Shown here piece after piece: positions 46,665 through 59,329 of a stretch of 64,000 nt of DNA. How positions within the stretch are numbered: position 1 is the stretch's first letter; each line of letters opens with the position of its first letter. The notes below the pieces were generated by a model that saw only the letters and a list, made by a program, of their open reading frames with translations, searched no databases and had not been told where the DNA came from. A program made the position numbers and the translations under genes. The DNA lies in NCBI GenBank assembly GCA_026545225.1, contig CM048853.1:44470755-44534754 (forward strand). The letters run 5' to 3'. The DNA is from Cornus controversa (lineage: Eukaryota; Streptophyta; Magnoliopsida; Cornales; Cornaceae).

Positions 46665-49600
46665 TCACCCTCTTGACATGAAAAATAACCCAAGCCAGGG
46701 GATGCAGGCACCAATCCTATGCAAAAAGTTTAGATTTTCTCCGGCTTCTTTGCGAAGTCCATCAGAGATTTCAGCAGCTTCCAGTTTGTCCTTCAGAACT
46801 CTGTTCTCTCTCTCAAGCTGTAAGAATGAAGACCCCAACACTTTAGAATGAGTAAATTGGATAGCAATGAGGTCTCAACCCCCTATCTTAAATTTCAAAA
46901 CATTGTGAAACCGAAAAAAAAAAAAAAAAACTTCTAGATTATGTTCTAAGATTAAAAAATCTTGGACCACTTCCAGAGTTCCATTAGAGAAACAGGTTGG
47001 AAATGGTCTTGGGGCTGAAACTCACTACAAGAATATATTTCAGCTTCCATTTTTGTTGCTCTGAGAGATGAAAGAAACCGCCAATTAACAATGTAGTGGT
47101 AATTGTAAGTAATAATACCACGTAATAGCTCCCAACCACCTGACTTTTTTCCTCTCACCTCTTCAACAGTGACGAAGCTCAAGCTCTTCCACAGCTTGTT
47201 CATCATCATCGTCATCATCTTCCACAGTGTGTTGCAACGAGGAAATTATTCATAGTGTAACATCTTTGTAATCTGATTCCAAGTCTTCCACTGAACTGTA
47301 ACATCTTTGTAATAAAATGCCCTCCAATATAAAATTTTCCTCAAGTAACTTCACGTTGTCATCCAGTTTCTCCCACAACTGTGTAAATAAAAGTAGAGTG
47401 CTTAGAAATTAAAACATAAACTTCATAGCTGGAAATTCACAATTTGAATCTAACCTTGTATAAAATTCACTCACAAGACTCATCTTTAGTCGGAGAAGTG
47501 ATGCCTTTACGTGCTTTGCCCAGCCCAAATGGTGAACAAATTATCCCTTACTATTTCATTCCTACATGGGAAATTTTTACTAACAAGTATGATGTAGAAA
47601 AATTTTGGACACTAAAGAGAACACAACAAACAATTTGAGCAGTTCATAGATCTCCTTGTACTTCTTGTTGTCAAATCTTAATCTAAAAATGGTACACATC
47701 ATTTGAATGCCTTTATTCTAGTCGAATCCGAGGAAGGAGGAAGGTGATCATACAAAGATTGCAGATCCAGAGACACCAAATCTTTAAATTATAATTTGGT
47801 GATATGATAGATTACAATTCTTTGTCTACTAGTAGGTTGGTGACTTTATTAAAGGACCTGGACAGTGAAGTAAAAGTTTAATTTCAGAGTGACTTCTGTT
47901 CTTGAGTGAATCAATCACAAAAAGAGTTTAACTTTCAAGGAAATCCAGTTCTTTCAATTTCATCTTGCAAAGAACTGAAACAGTATAAATGTATAGCAGA
48001 CTTCGACTGACATACCTTGCACCAAAGCGAAGAGTGGATAGGCTTTCTGATGCATTTGAAGAGCTCGGAGAGCAACAACACAGTAATGCAGTTTGGGAGT
48101 TCCCTCCCTGTAAAATGACAACCAGTGGGTATATACAAATCAAAAGTGATACAGTACGAGAGACTAAGGAAAGGAAACTAACAAGAGCATCTTGTAGAAT
48201 GCGAGTGAGCTTAGAATCATGATATGGAATGTGATTTGCTTTGCCTGGTGGACCACAGTTCAAAGAATTTATTACATTCCCGAGGGCCAAAAGTGACTTG
48301 TTGATGGTCTTGGCTTCTTCAAGAACTCTCCCTTCAGTTCCTGTCTTCTCTACTTTCTCAGAACCCGCCAAGTCTACAACAATCAACTTACCAACTTTTG
48401 CCCTGTTCTCACTTCCAACAATTTTTTAGGCAAAGTCATCTGAATCCATAACTCTAAATCTAGGATGAAAAAGTACCTATTGTCAGTTGTTAAATCCTGC
48501 TGAACTGTGAATATGTAAACACAATGACTTCTACTGCTGGGAATATTCATTTCTATTTATATTCAAGTTTAGACAAAATTTGAAAATTAATTGCCAATAG
48601 TATATTATATGATTGAGGAATACAATAAAAATAAAGACACAATGAAGGATACGGGTCTCTCCAACTGCTCTGTTATCTATTCCACTCTGCATTGTCAATG
48701 TTTATTTAAGAAGCTCAACTAAGTGGGATAAAACTAAAATAACTTCTCAAGCAGTTATCTCACAGATAGGCTTTTAAATGCTTCTGCAGGGTCCATTACA
48801 AATATCTGGGGAAAAAAGAAGAAGAGAAAAGGTTACAGGCTTTTGGATGTGAGAAAGCAAAGAATAACATTCATTGAAGCTAAAATTCCACAGCAATATT
48901 AAAAAGAATTTGAGTCCAACTTTAAGCAATCATCGCAGTCAAAAATTTATTAGGTGAATTGATTTTTGTCACCAAATATCATGGTAGTATAGTCAACTAA
49001 TATATAATTAACTTCGGAAAAAGATTGGGTCCCCGATAGCATTTGCCTTGTAAATGGTCAAGTTATCCTCCCCCTGAATGAGATTTAGAATGGATAAATC
49101 AAATAAGAAGAGCTACATTTCTTCCTTTCAGTGTGTGTTTGTATGGCTAGTCCCTGAAAAGAAGCACTCAAACCCAGAGGAACGGCTTAAAACTAGGATC
49201 TGGTACAATCCTCAACAGATTTTATCACCCGAGTTAGATGGCTTATATGAAAACAGAAAAGCAGCAAAAGAACAGATATACTATAGTTACATATTACATT
49301 ATTAAAACTAAAATTAAGCATAAGGACTTCAGAAAGGGAAAAAGGAAAGAAAAGAAAGCCTCACCTCTGTTGCTCCGGACAACAATATTCCATGGGCTTT
49401 ACGCTCTTTAATCTGTATGTTGTCCTTTGATAAATCAAAAAGGCCCCTGAAAGAAAGGAACTACAAAGTGATTAAAATGCATACTAGGAAGAATATATGA
49501 CATTCCAGAAGCTCCTTAGATTCATTTTCTGCATCACAGGTTAGACAGCTACAGAGAATTGACCTCTTGGGAATAATCAGATTATAGCAAATAAATACCT

Positions 49601-51795
49601 CTTTAGGTGATACAAACCTTATTTTCTCTAGATAGATCTCTACCTATACAAATCACAGAGAAGGTTTAGCAATTACAGAATTATTTTAGTACCATGGACA
49701 ATTTGATCACGTATTTGGATGTTTCTTCAGAAACTTTAGTACCCTCAAAAGTCCATCCACTACTCTGGGAAGTAATCCTTTCATTTGCTCATCACAACAT
49801 AGGATGCCAGGCCCCTGAGCCAAAAAGGTTATGTATGAGCTTGATCTGATACAAGTAACCATCACATATGGAAGAGAATAATCGTATCAGTACATCACCT
49901 CCATGCTATATGTCTTCCCTGCTCCTGTCTGTTGCAGCATGCACATGGAAAGTTTGTCAATTGACATAAAATATCAGTGGATGTCCTTGAGAATTCTATA
50001 AAAGTAACGAAGGAAAATAATGTATATGTGCTTTCTATCTTAATCCCTCAGTACAAAAATGAGTTAATTCAAAGGCAATGCTATAAAATCCAACTTTTAC
50101 TCACGAAAGGTCCCTCCCAACTGACATAGGGCTCATCACATCTTTTCATTTAAAACAAAAATGACCATCATTATATGATTTAGTATAAAGGATGCCTTTT
50201 GTGTCAAATCAATATAGAAGAATATATTTTTCTTGAATATTATCAAAGCCTAAGACGTCTTGATTCCACAGAAGAAGGTTCTAGGTAAGTAAAGTTTAAA
50301 GTTTAATCCTGTACTGGTCATTCATTGGACAGGAAGTTTGTACTTTTACGACTATAAGTCTATAACAGTATAGTGGAAGGTCTTCCCATGTCTTGATGGG
50401 AAATGAAATAAACTTCTAATTTAGCTACCTCAACATGCCTATTTATTTCTTTGAGACTCCTACTGGCAGAACACCCTAGTCCCTATATATATGATTCAAC
50501 AAGAAAAGGAATACCCACATGGAAATACTATTTAGAGTGTGCTTACAGTTCATATGTTGTAAATGTTCATCTCTTGAATCTTAAGAATGTACTAAAACAT
50601 CCCAACAAAATTGAACAACTGTTAGCACACATGGCAATATAACATAGAAATCCATCACTGTGAATGAAGCATTGAATAAATGGCAGCCATGTCACAAGAT
50701 GATGATGAAATCTTTGAAGAGTATTATTCCAAAAAAACCATAATATGGATCCCATACCATCACTTGTTGCAGTGGCTTCCATTTCCTTCAATGAACCAAT
50801 TCACAACCATGGATATTTACCTTCAAGTGCTATGTAATACATGATTGAGCTTTCAAATTTCCTAGAGATCACAAACTTGGCCCAAACTAATATGAAGCCC
50901 AAAGAGAGAGAGAGAGAGAGAACATCTCTCATCCATGGCAAATCACATCTATATTTAATATTCCAATGCTGATTTTTGAACAGGTGTGGCTTCTGTGTAA
51001 GCAAGTTCTGCTTGGAAAGCAAACACATGCAACCTCTGACCAATTTGACATATTTAATCACCATAATTTATTTCAAATTTCTTAACATCACTTCTTGTAG
51101 AGATTTATGCCTATAGGGCAATGATTTGAGCAGAGTCTTATAAATCTTACTCCATCAACAAGTGCAAGTAAAAATATAAGAGAAAAGCAAAAACTTAAAA
51201 GGAAAGCTAACACATACAGAAAAGCATTATTAGAAACAGTTTACATGATTAGTACATCTTGCCTGTCCGTATGTGATGATTGTCCCATTTATTCCATTAA
51301 CAGCGTCAGTATCTGTTTTATTAAGATCAACAAATTCAAACAAAAGCATATGTCAAGACACGGCTAATTTAAATTCTAATCGGTTAATCAAAGGACTTCA
51401 TTTCAAAATCACACATAAAATAAGATCAAAAATGCTAAAAGCAATACAAATATATTCTGATAATACCTCGAACAATCGGTCGAGCAAGAAATTCATAGAC
51501 ATCGACTTGTTCTGATTCTTGATAGAACGCCCTATCAAAGCTGAACGTAAGCTCTTCTTCCTTCTCATCCTACCAAACATCAACGAAATCACTATAAATA
51601 TGAACTCTGCATAATTTTCTATGTTTTCTGTACATGCGCGCGCGCGCACACACAGAACTATAGATTGTAGAGAAAGAGAACCTTGAAATTGAAAGTTTCA
51701 GCATCTAGGGGCTGAATGCAGATGCCATCGCCATGATCTCTTCTCTCCCTTGAATTTAGAGGTCTGAATCGCGCGCATACAGTTACGTGCGACAT
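46665..51795 (-). pseudogene. KIN-1 type kinesin, duplicated copy, pseudogene
   Basis: The exon order matches the intact neighbour: 51795-51682, 51569-51467, 51312-51263, 49928-49899, 49814-49693, 49643-49618, 49446-49365, 48805-48764, 48686-48653, 48552-48477, 48402-48183, 48107-48016, about 47520-47455, about 47380-47160 and 46817-46665. Exon 5 has lost one base in an A-run near 49745, so the frame breaks after 'VVDGL' and stops within about 15 codons. The acceptor of exon 13 has changed from CAG to CTG (47521-47523); that exon also lacks 49 bp and carries a TGA at 47467-47469. Exon 14 has a stop and a rearrangement. Intron 3 has a GC donor. Motor motifs such as the P-loop and DLAGSE remain. 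A truncated or misspliced RNA is still possible. Confidence 0.9.
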
Positions 51796-52397
51796 TGCTA
51801 TTCTGATTACAGAGCGAAGAAACTCCTCAATCTTGCAATGGATTGATTAAAATTTCAAACCTATCTATCACAAATTGAAATCTAAGACTGAGAGTATCCA
51901 CTATGTATTCCATGTTTATATCTGTATCACATCTCTTTTTGCATTTGCCGCCATCTGTTTTAAGCATATGTGCATATATTTGTGAGGTGATACACTGATA
52001 TTAGACCGTGAAATAAATTCATGAAAGCATGAATTTCTATAATGAATGATGTAATAATTAAATGATAATTAATATTGGTGGAATTTTTTTTAGAATTTCA
52101 ATGATATTATAAAATTTATGAAATAATTTTATGAAATTTAACATTTTTCTATATTTTTTGGAAGCCAATATTTACACTAGCATTTTAACTAAATGTGCTC
52201 CCTTCTTAATTTAAAATGACACAAATGCCCCTAACTCATTTAAAAGGGAGTAGATTTATCATCTTCCTAATTTTTTTTTAAAATATATATTTATAAATGC
52301 ACTATTTTTTTTTCTCTTTTTAAATTTTAATAAAAAAATACTCCTAATATGCATTAGGCTCTGGAAATTGTTTTACTAAAATTCAAATAATACATGT

Positions 52398-53451
52398 TGT
52401 AATACTCCGCTCCAACACATGGTATGATATTGTCCGAATCAAAAACCCCTAATTTACAAGTTCTAGGGTTCTTCACAAAATTTAAAAATTTCAACTCAAA
52501 TTTCTCACGATCTATTTTATTAAAGATCAAGGGTTGTTTTGTAGACCATCACAACAGAGAAGGCTTACGAATTAACATCTTTTTGCATCCTAAAGTCATG
52601 CATAAATCGATTGCTACACAATTTACACATATATGAAATATATATATGCATATATTCTTATATATATATATATATATATCTATACTCCTATATACAATTT
52701 AGCATAATAAATTCCCACGAAATTTATCCACAAGAAGCAACAAAACAAAATACAATTATAAACAGATTTTCAATATAAACCAAATTCTTAAACCTAGACT
52801 ATGCATACGGATTCAAAGGGGAAGAGAAGAATCAAACTTGTCTCTTTGACGAATCAACTTGTTCACCCGGTCGTCACTCCCTTCTCTCTTTCGTTTACTT
52901 CCTCAGTTCTGTGCGTAAAGCAACGGCCAAAAACCCTAATTTCTTCTTTTTCCTTTTGTCTTAATTATTATTCTATTATTGATTTTTCTAAAACTAAATA
53001 AAATCAAAATAATAATAATACAAGCAATAATAATATAATTATAACCTTGGCCCAACATTTTAAACATAATCTTAGCCCAATCATTCCAGCCCCAAATTCC
53101 TCCCTAGCCCAAACCAAAGCATTTAAAAGATTTAAATAAAACAACACATAATAAATAACAATTCACATAAAATGATAAAAAAATAAATAAATAAACAGAG
53201 AAGTTTACATGAAATGATTGGAATCTATAAAATATAACAATCCACATAAAATGATAACATTCAAACTTATCAATTCACATGAAATGATAAAATGCATATA
53301 AAGGAAAATCAACTCACATAAAACGATAAAATATAGAGACAATGCATTTCACATGAGTTAATAATAATAAAAATATAATAATAATAATAATAATATAAAG
53401 CAATTCAAATTTCTTTAAAATAATTGCCGTCCAAATTTCCGGGGTATTACA
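52398..53451. mobile_element. Solo LTR (1054 bp) in the duplicated kinesin unit
   Basis: It begins TGTAATACTCCGCTCC and ends TTTCCGGGGTATTACA, with inverted TGTAATAC / GTATTACA ends. CATGT flanks it at 52393-52397 and 53452-53456. Unit A has the empty site near 44322 ('aatacatgatttc'), so insertion came after the duplication. A related, truncated copy lies at 17461-18387. Open frames inside are short and unrecognised. Confidence 0.85.
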
Positions 53452-54848
53452 CATGTTTCTAAATAACAGGTTTTTATAATTTTTCAAAAATAATTTTCAA
53501 TTTTTTAAACTAAAAACTGAATTAAATTACAATTTCTATAGTCAATACATTTATAGTTATTCTGTGGAAGATTGAATTATATAAATTCTAACCATGTTGA
53601 ATCAAACTTTGATCATTATTTATTGGAGTAAACTTATTTAGTGGCACAATTTAACTCTCATGGAGTATCTGAGGCATAAGATAAAATTTATATATTTGTA
53701 AAATATTTATATTTTAAATAATATTCTTATAGTTCCAGTGATTTCTCAACAGAGACCATGGTCCCTTTGTTGGGCCTCAGGTCCACCTTCTCATAGTTCC
53801 ATTTTGCGTACTTAATGGGCTTGGGCCTTGGTGAAGCAAAAAAAATTAGCAGGCAAGTTATATATTCTATCTCTATTATTCAAATCAATCAAGTTCTTTG
53901 ACCGAGTGAAACTCTCTCTTCTTTCAAAATGAAAGGTAAAGGGTTTGAGTTCGAGTCTTTCCAAAAATATTGTGAGAGTTCGAGTATCTCTCCAAAAATG
54001 TGCTTTTCTTGATAATTTCCAGTGAAATAAATAAATTTTTTTTTTTGTCTTTTAGAGAGAGGAAAGAATTTGCTAAGCTCTCCTTTCCTTTATATTATCT
54101 TAGACTCCCACAACTATCTTAGAATGAGAGAAGGGGTGTGGACAAACTAGGAGAACTCCATGATTGGAATGATTTGTGTGATTGATTGGAATCATTCCTA
54201 AAAGAGATGTAAATTGATAGGAATAATCCATAGATTTGTTTTTATGTAATACTCAATAAATTATTATATGCATTTCATGTTAAATACATGTTGGATTTTT
54301 CTCACCCTATAATTAGAGGTAGTTTTGTATAAATCCAACCAAGTGAAAACATGTAACTCTTTGAGTTTTGTGTGGTCATGGATGTAGGGCATGACACAGA
54401 CCAAGTTATGCTCTCTTCAACTAGTTTCTTTATATATATTTTTTTCTTGATTGTCTTCACAAACCAAATGAACCAATTTGGCAAATCATGTATACTAATA
54501 AATTAGCTTGATTTTTTCATTTGTGCTATTCTATTCTCACCAAAAATTTCAGATCATCTAAAACTTCTGCGATTTCTCTCAAAAAATTACTATGCAAATT
54601 GTATAGTTATATATGAAACAAATATTATTGTGATGTTTCACGTTGCATGAGATGAGAGATTATTGACAGTTATATGTGTGAATGTTTTTTTACATATGTA
54701 GACACATTTTAAAAATTGTGAATATGAAAGTGTACAAAGCAGACAATTACACATCAAAACATCTCTACATGTATTGAAAGCGGACAATATTTCCAAATGG
54801 GGGGCAGAGTGCATATATCATATAGTTGATTCAAGTCCTTGAAGTCAA

Positions 54849-55410
54849 TCTTTCCCTTTCCAATTTTTTTTTTTTTTTTTGGGATATCATTCTCTGATTT
54901 GTGGATTTATCAATTAGTCTTTAGTCTGTTTGATCAAAGGAACTTATTGTCTTCTGCTAATTTCTTTACTACTTGTTTGGTTATATTATATACAGCCTAA
55001 CCCTATTTTAGAGCCTCTTTTTGTATTTTTCTCCTTCTTTTGAGATGCTAGAAGCCCATTCTCCTTTTGTTGGTTAAACTTAAAATTTGAGCTTTTGATG
55101 CCAACTTTTACTACAAATTAATGCCATTTATGAGAGAGATTTAAGAAGAAAAAAATTAATATTAGAGAGAGAGAGAGAGGAATCTTTCAACCTCAACCCT
55201 CTCCACTAAAAAACAAGAAGGTAAAACAGGTGTAAAAAAGAAAGACCTCTAGGATTGGAATCTTCTGCATGTCTCAAACCCTAGAGTTCCTTTACGTATC
55301 AATGGAAACAAATTTTCTTTCCAGCTATTGGAGGCCCTTCTACAGTGCATGTATTGTCAAGTAAATTATTTCTATAGTACTCCATAGGCATTGTTGAGCT
55401 TGAAGGAACA

Positions 55411-55462
<52 letters not shown>

Positions 55463-57090
55463 GGTGTGATCTGATCTCCTACCACAACATTTATCATATC
55501 AATAATTTATTGATCTTTGTGTAAAGTTATATAAACAAATTAGGACATCATCTTTATTTCATTTCCATTCTTTCAGTTACAGTGACTTGTCTCAATTAAC
55601 CTCTTTATTTCATTTTCTAAATAATATATATGAACCTTGAAATTCAATGCACCAATAGAAACATATCCAAGAACAACTACTCACATGCCCTTATTCTAAA
55701 CATTCCTAACATGGCAATTGCCAAAGGTCTCTTCCACTCATTTTTTGTCACATACTTTTATACAGTAATATATTTATTATATATTCTCACTTTAATTCAC
55801 TCAAAATGCCACCTACCAAGCATATTCACCTATAGGGATTCGAGCCCAAATGTTGTACAACTTCATGGGCCATCCTTGTCCCTTAAATGTGCATGATTTT
55901 GATTCGAATTCGATATATAAAAATAAAAAATAAATAAATAAAACCATCATGCATCTCTATTCTAGGTACATAAAAAATTGAAAGCAAAATAATCAGATAT
56001 ATCTTGTTTAATTTGGTCTTGTGGATCATGATAAAGATATATATATATATATATATATATAGTACATTGTTTTATTTTCAATTTTTTTTCAATGCACTAA
56101 TATATATGAAAGATATATAGATATAGATACAGCCATATATACAGGAAAAGCTCAGCTGATCTTCTAAAGCTGTTCATTGCAGCCTTCTCTTGCAGTACTT
56201 TTATCTTTCTTATGTGGTTTTGAAAGCTCTATCTTCTCCTTCAAACTTTTTCTGAGAATAAAATCTTGATTTTCACAGTAAGCTTGTGCATGGCAATGAT
56301 GTAGAAATAAAGCTTGTGCATGGCTATGATGAAGAAATAAGAAATCTCTAATAGTTGACCTTCACTTTGCTAACTTTTTGTAAGAAAACCAAAGGGATGT
56401 CTTCTAAAGCTTGAGTTGAAATGGCCCATAACCTAATCACAAGGACCAAGAAAAAAAATACTAGCTGGCTGATTATAAATAAAACATTCCCCATTGATTT
56501 GTGAAAGAGATTGATATTTACAGTACTCCACCTTTTTTTTTTTTTTTTAAATATATATTTATATATATAAGAGAAAAAAAAGACTAATTGTGAAATTAAA
56601 AAATTTAAGTAGAGTGTGAAAAGAACTTCGAACAATGGAGTGGGGCCCACCAGCCCTTCTCCTTTTCAGATTCGGAGTTTCGGACTCCAAACCATTTTCT
56701 TTATTTTTTTAAAAATTAAGATTAATTAGTTTTGAAAGAGAATTTTTGTGCTTATATTTCTTTTCTTTTTCTTTTTTTTCCCCTCTGGTAAGTGACTTTT
56801 TTCTTTTAGAAATAAAAAATTTTCAAAATTTCTCAATTAATATGGTCCACAACCTAAGTACTACATTAACAACCAAGTAGTGCTTCAATATATATAACAT
56901 TCTCCAAAATAATGTGGCATGTAACTCTGGAAGACACAACTTAACCAAATGATGGAGATATTGGTTTGCAATAAGCAATTTCCAAGTACAAAGATCATAA
57001 AAATCAAGGGAAATTAAAAGACCATATGTCACATATGCTAAATGATGGTCAAATGAAAAATAAAAATAAAAAAAAAAAAAAAGTTCCAAT
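54849..57090. other. Intergenic region, no gene seen
   Basis: AT-rich DNA with a long (TA)n run at 55414-55459 and a 30-bp tandem duplication at 56281-56340 ('agcttgtgcatggc'). No protein family was recognised on either strand. Confidence 0.5.
55414..55459. repeat. (TA)n microsatellite
   Basis: An uninterrupted run of about 23 TA repeats. Confidence 0.95.
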
Positions 57091-57114
57091 TACAATAAGG
57101 CAAATTAGGGTTTT

Positions 57115-57839
57115 TTAAATCAAGAGAGCCTCTTCCTGAATCCTACCTAGCATCTCATTCACAGCAGTGGCAATTTCACCCACTGAAATCAGCTTGCAAT
57201 CATCTTCTACCTGCAAAATCACGAAAATAAATTCTAAATTCAATTTTATTTATTTTTTCATAAATGGACATTAGGGAGATAAAGTATATATATAACTGCA
57301 TGTAAAATGAACTAACCTTGACACTGAAAGAATAGAGGACAATTTGATCAACAGTTGTGACATTAAGATGGAGGATAGTGAGCCTGAGGCTTTGCAACCC
57401 AGACACCACCTTCAGCAGCTGCTTCGGTCGCCTTTTCGACCTTATTTTCAGGTTGGCATGGGTCTCCACCATGGTCACTTCTATGTCAGCTATGGCAGAC
57501 CGATTCTCAGCCGTCAGATCATTCACCGCCACCGGATTTTCACTTGTACTGGTGGTGGTCGAATACTGTGGGAATGTAAAGAAATCAGCAAATGGAGGAG
57601 GAGGAGGAGAAGAAGAAGAACTGGTCTCAAAGTTCTGGTTCATGTGCTTGTGGCCTACAAGACATTGTAGGCGTTGCTCAAGCTCCTTAACATAATTAAT
57701 GGCACCACCAATGATTGATGCTTGATCACCCTGATCAAAGTAACAACATCCCAAAATGATCAAAGCAATTCGAAATCAAATATATGTACTAATAATACAT
57801 ATATATGGATATACATACAAACTTTATTATGTGCACCTA

Positions 57840-57875
<36 letters not shown>

Positions 57876-58237
57876 GAACGTACTACGTGTATATTAATAT
57901 AGTATAACTTAGGCTTTTAGAGTGGGACTGGTTAACTATACAAATACACATTTTATAGTCTAAAATGACCAAATCAGAAAACAAGCTAAGCTTGTCTTTT
58001 CTACTAAGAATATACATTATACATAGGGGTGTGTGTGTGTGTGTGTGTGTGTGTGGATAGATATGTGTGTGTATGTTTGTGTGGCCTAAAGGGATTGTAG
58101 GCACTGTCCTTGACATAATTAAGGGCACCACCAGTGATTGACGCTTGATTACCCTAATCAAATTAAGTAAAAAACAGACCATCAATAGCGAAACAATTAC
58201 TAGAAAACAAACTTATACAACATTTTACAAATTAAGA

Positions 58238-58268
<31 letters not shown>

Positions 58269-58896
58269 AGTGTAGTCAAGTTTATAGTCCAACAGAACCA
58301 AAACATTACTAGAGAACAAGCTAAGCTTTATATATTGTACTAAGAACACACACACATAAGTGTTTATATGTATGTGTGTGTGTATAGAGAAAGATAGAGA
58401 GAGAGAGAGGGAGAGAGAGAGATACTCTTGGAACGTAAGAATCTGGCATTAGTGAACGGAGGACGGAGAGGTATTCGTTCATTTGTTTCCTCCGATTACG
58501 CTCAACGGCAATGTGGGTCATTCTCTGGTTCTCAATCTCCTCCTTGTTCTTTCTGCTCTTGGAACGACGTCGTATCCGAGGCGGAGCTGACATGGTTGAT
58601 GAGCCGGAGGCATCCAATTGTGGAAATTGATCTTCAGGCGGAATTATCATAGATTCCATGTGTGACAACTCCAAATGTGGCACCATTGATGGATGTGGAG
58701 AGCTCCAATTTGCAACATTGTAGCAATTTTCTGTTTGGTTCTCGAGAAAATGATCAAAGGGGAGCACTTTCTCTTCTTCTCTTTCTTCCACACCAAAGTC
58801 ACAACTCCAACTCCCTCCTAACAAATTGTACATATCTTTTCCACTACTACTATAACCAAAGAAGTCTTGTGGATAAACCACAGCTTCAAGGGCCAT
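57115..58896 (-). CDS. bHLH transcription factor, bHLH94/96-like (subgroup Ia)
   Basis: Three exons on the minus strand: 58896-58426, 57730-57317 and 57210-57115, with GT-AG introns, giving 326 residues. It starts [15 protein letters not shown], the diagnostic N-terminus of Arabidopsis bHLH94/96/99. A basic patch ([12 protein letters not shown]) precedes the DNA-binding motif [20 protein letters not shown], which has the His-Glu-Arg residues that read E-box/G-box DNA. The helix-loop-helix spans intron 1, continuing as [19 protein letters not shown] linker with Ser and Pro runs leads to 'DFFTFPQYS', then a C-terminal ACT-like domain ('[16 protein letters not shown]'). This subgroup includes relatives of the stomatal regulators; the target process of this member is not known from sequence. 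The gene appears intact. Confidence 0.93.
57842..57872. repeat. (TA)n microsatellite in bHLH intron 1
   Basis: About 15 TA repeats. Further (GT)n runs lie in the same intron at about 58028-58054 and 58244-58270. Confidence 0.9.
58080..58165 (-). pseudogene. Relic second copy of bHLH exon 2 start, inside intron 1
   Basis: On the minus strand the sequence reads TTAG, then GGTAATCAAGCGTCAATCA, translating as '[15 protein letters not shown]'. This parallels the true exon 2 start '[18 protein letters not shown]', including the preceding splice acceptor AG. Similarity extends to the 'TTTAGGCCAC' / 'TGTAGGCCAC' block downstream. It covers only the first quarter of the exon, with substitutions and a deletion, so it is not a working alternative exon. 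Confidence 0.75.
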
Positions 58897-58985
58897 TTGA
58901 TGGTCTCTATTCTCTCCCCCTCCTCCTCTCTCTCTCTCCCTCTCTCTCTTTCTCTTGTTTCTCTCTCTAGAAGCTGAGAACTCTG
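58897..58985 (-). promoter_or_regulatory. GA-rich 5' leader of the bHLH gene
   Basis: Directly before the start codon the minus strand is almost entirely GA repeats. This is probably the transcribed leader or a GA-rich promoter element of the kind bound by plant BPC/GAGA factors; that role is inference. Confidence 0.4.
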
Positions 58986-59121
58986 TTTCTAGAGGTAACC
59001 CATATCAAGGAAGTCTTATATTGCCCCCACCAAATGACCATCTCACTAGGATTTTGGGTAATTTTTGAGTGAAGTATGTGGGCTTTTAAAGGCATTAAGA
59101 AATGAAGTCTACAGCCTATTG

Positions 59122-59127
59122 CACGTG
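59122..59127 (-). promoter_or_regulatory. G-box (CACGTG) upstream of the bHLH gene
   Basis: A palindromic CACGTG lies about 226 bases before the start codon. It could be a site for bHLH or bZIP proteins, including self-regulation, but single matches occur by chance. Confidence 0.3.
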
Positions 59128-59329
59128 AAATTGGATTGAATTTTAGTAGTAGTATTAAAAAGGAGGAATGATTATTAAAATCATGATTTTTATTGAAGAT
59201 TTGAAAAGCACCTTTGCACGAGTGAACAATAGTATACTCGCCACTACAGAGACACATTTGTCCAAGTTTTATACTTGAGGTACTGCCAATCTTGTTTGAA
59301 TTGCCAAATTCTCCCATTGGGACATTAAT

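Larger units (their letters stand above)
46189..54848. repeat. Tandem segmental duplication, unit B (about 8.7 kb)
   Basis: This is the second copy of 38141-46188 in the same orientation. It is longer mainly because of a solo LTR (52398-53451), and it lacks the MITE of unit A. The similarity runs through introns and flanks, which shows DNA-level duplication rather than retrocopying. Confidence 0.9.

Noticed and set aside
57344-57695. Two plus-strand frames of 108 and 112 codons
   Set aside because: They are antisense to bHLH exon 2; Arg/Gly runs reflect the Ser/Pro codon runs on the real strand.
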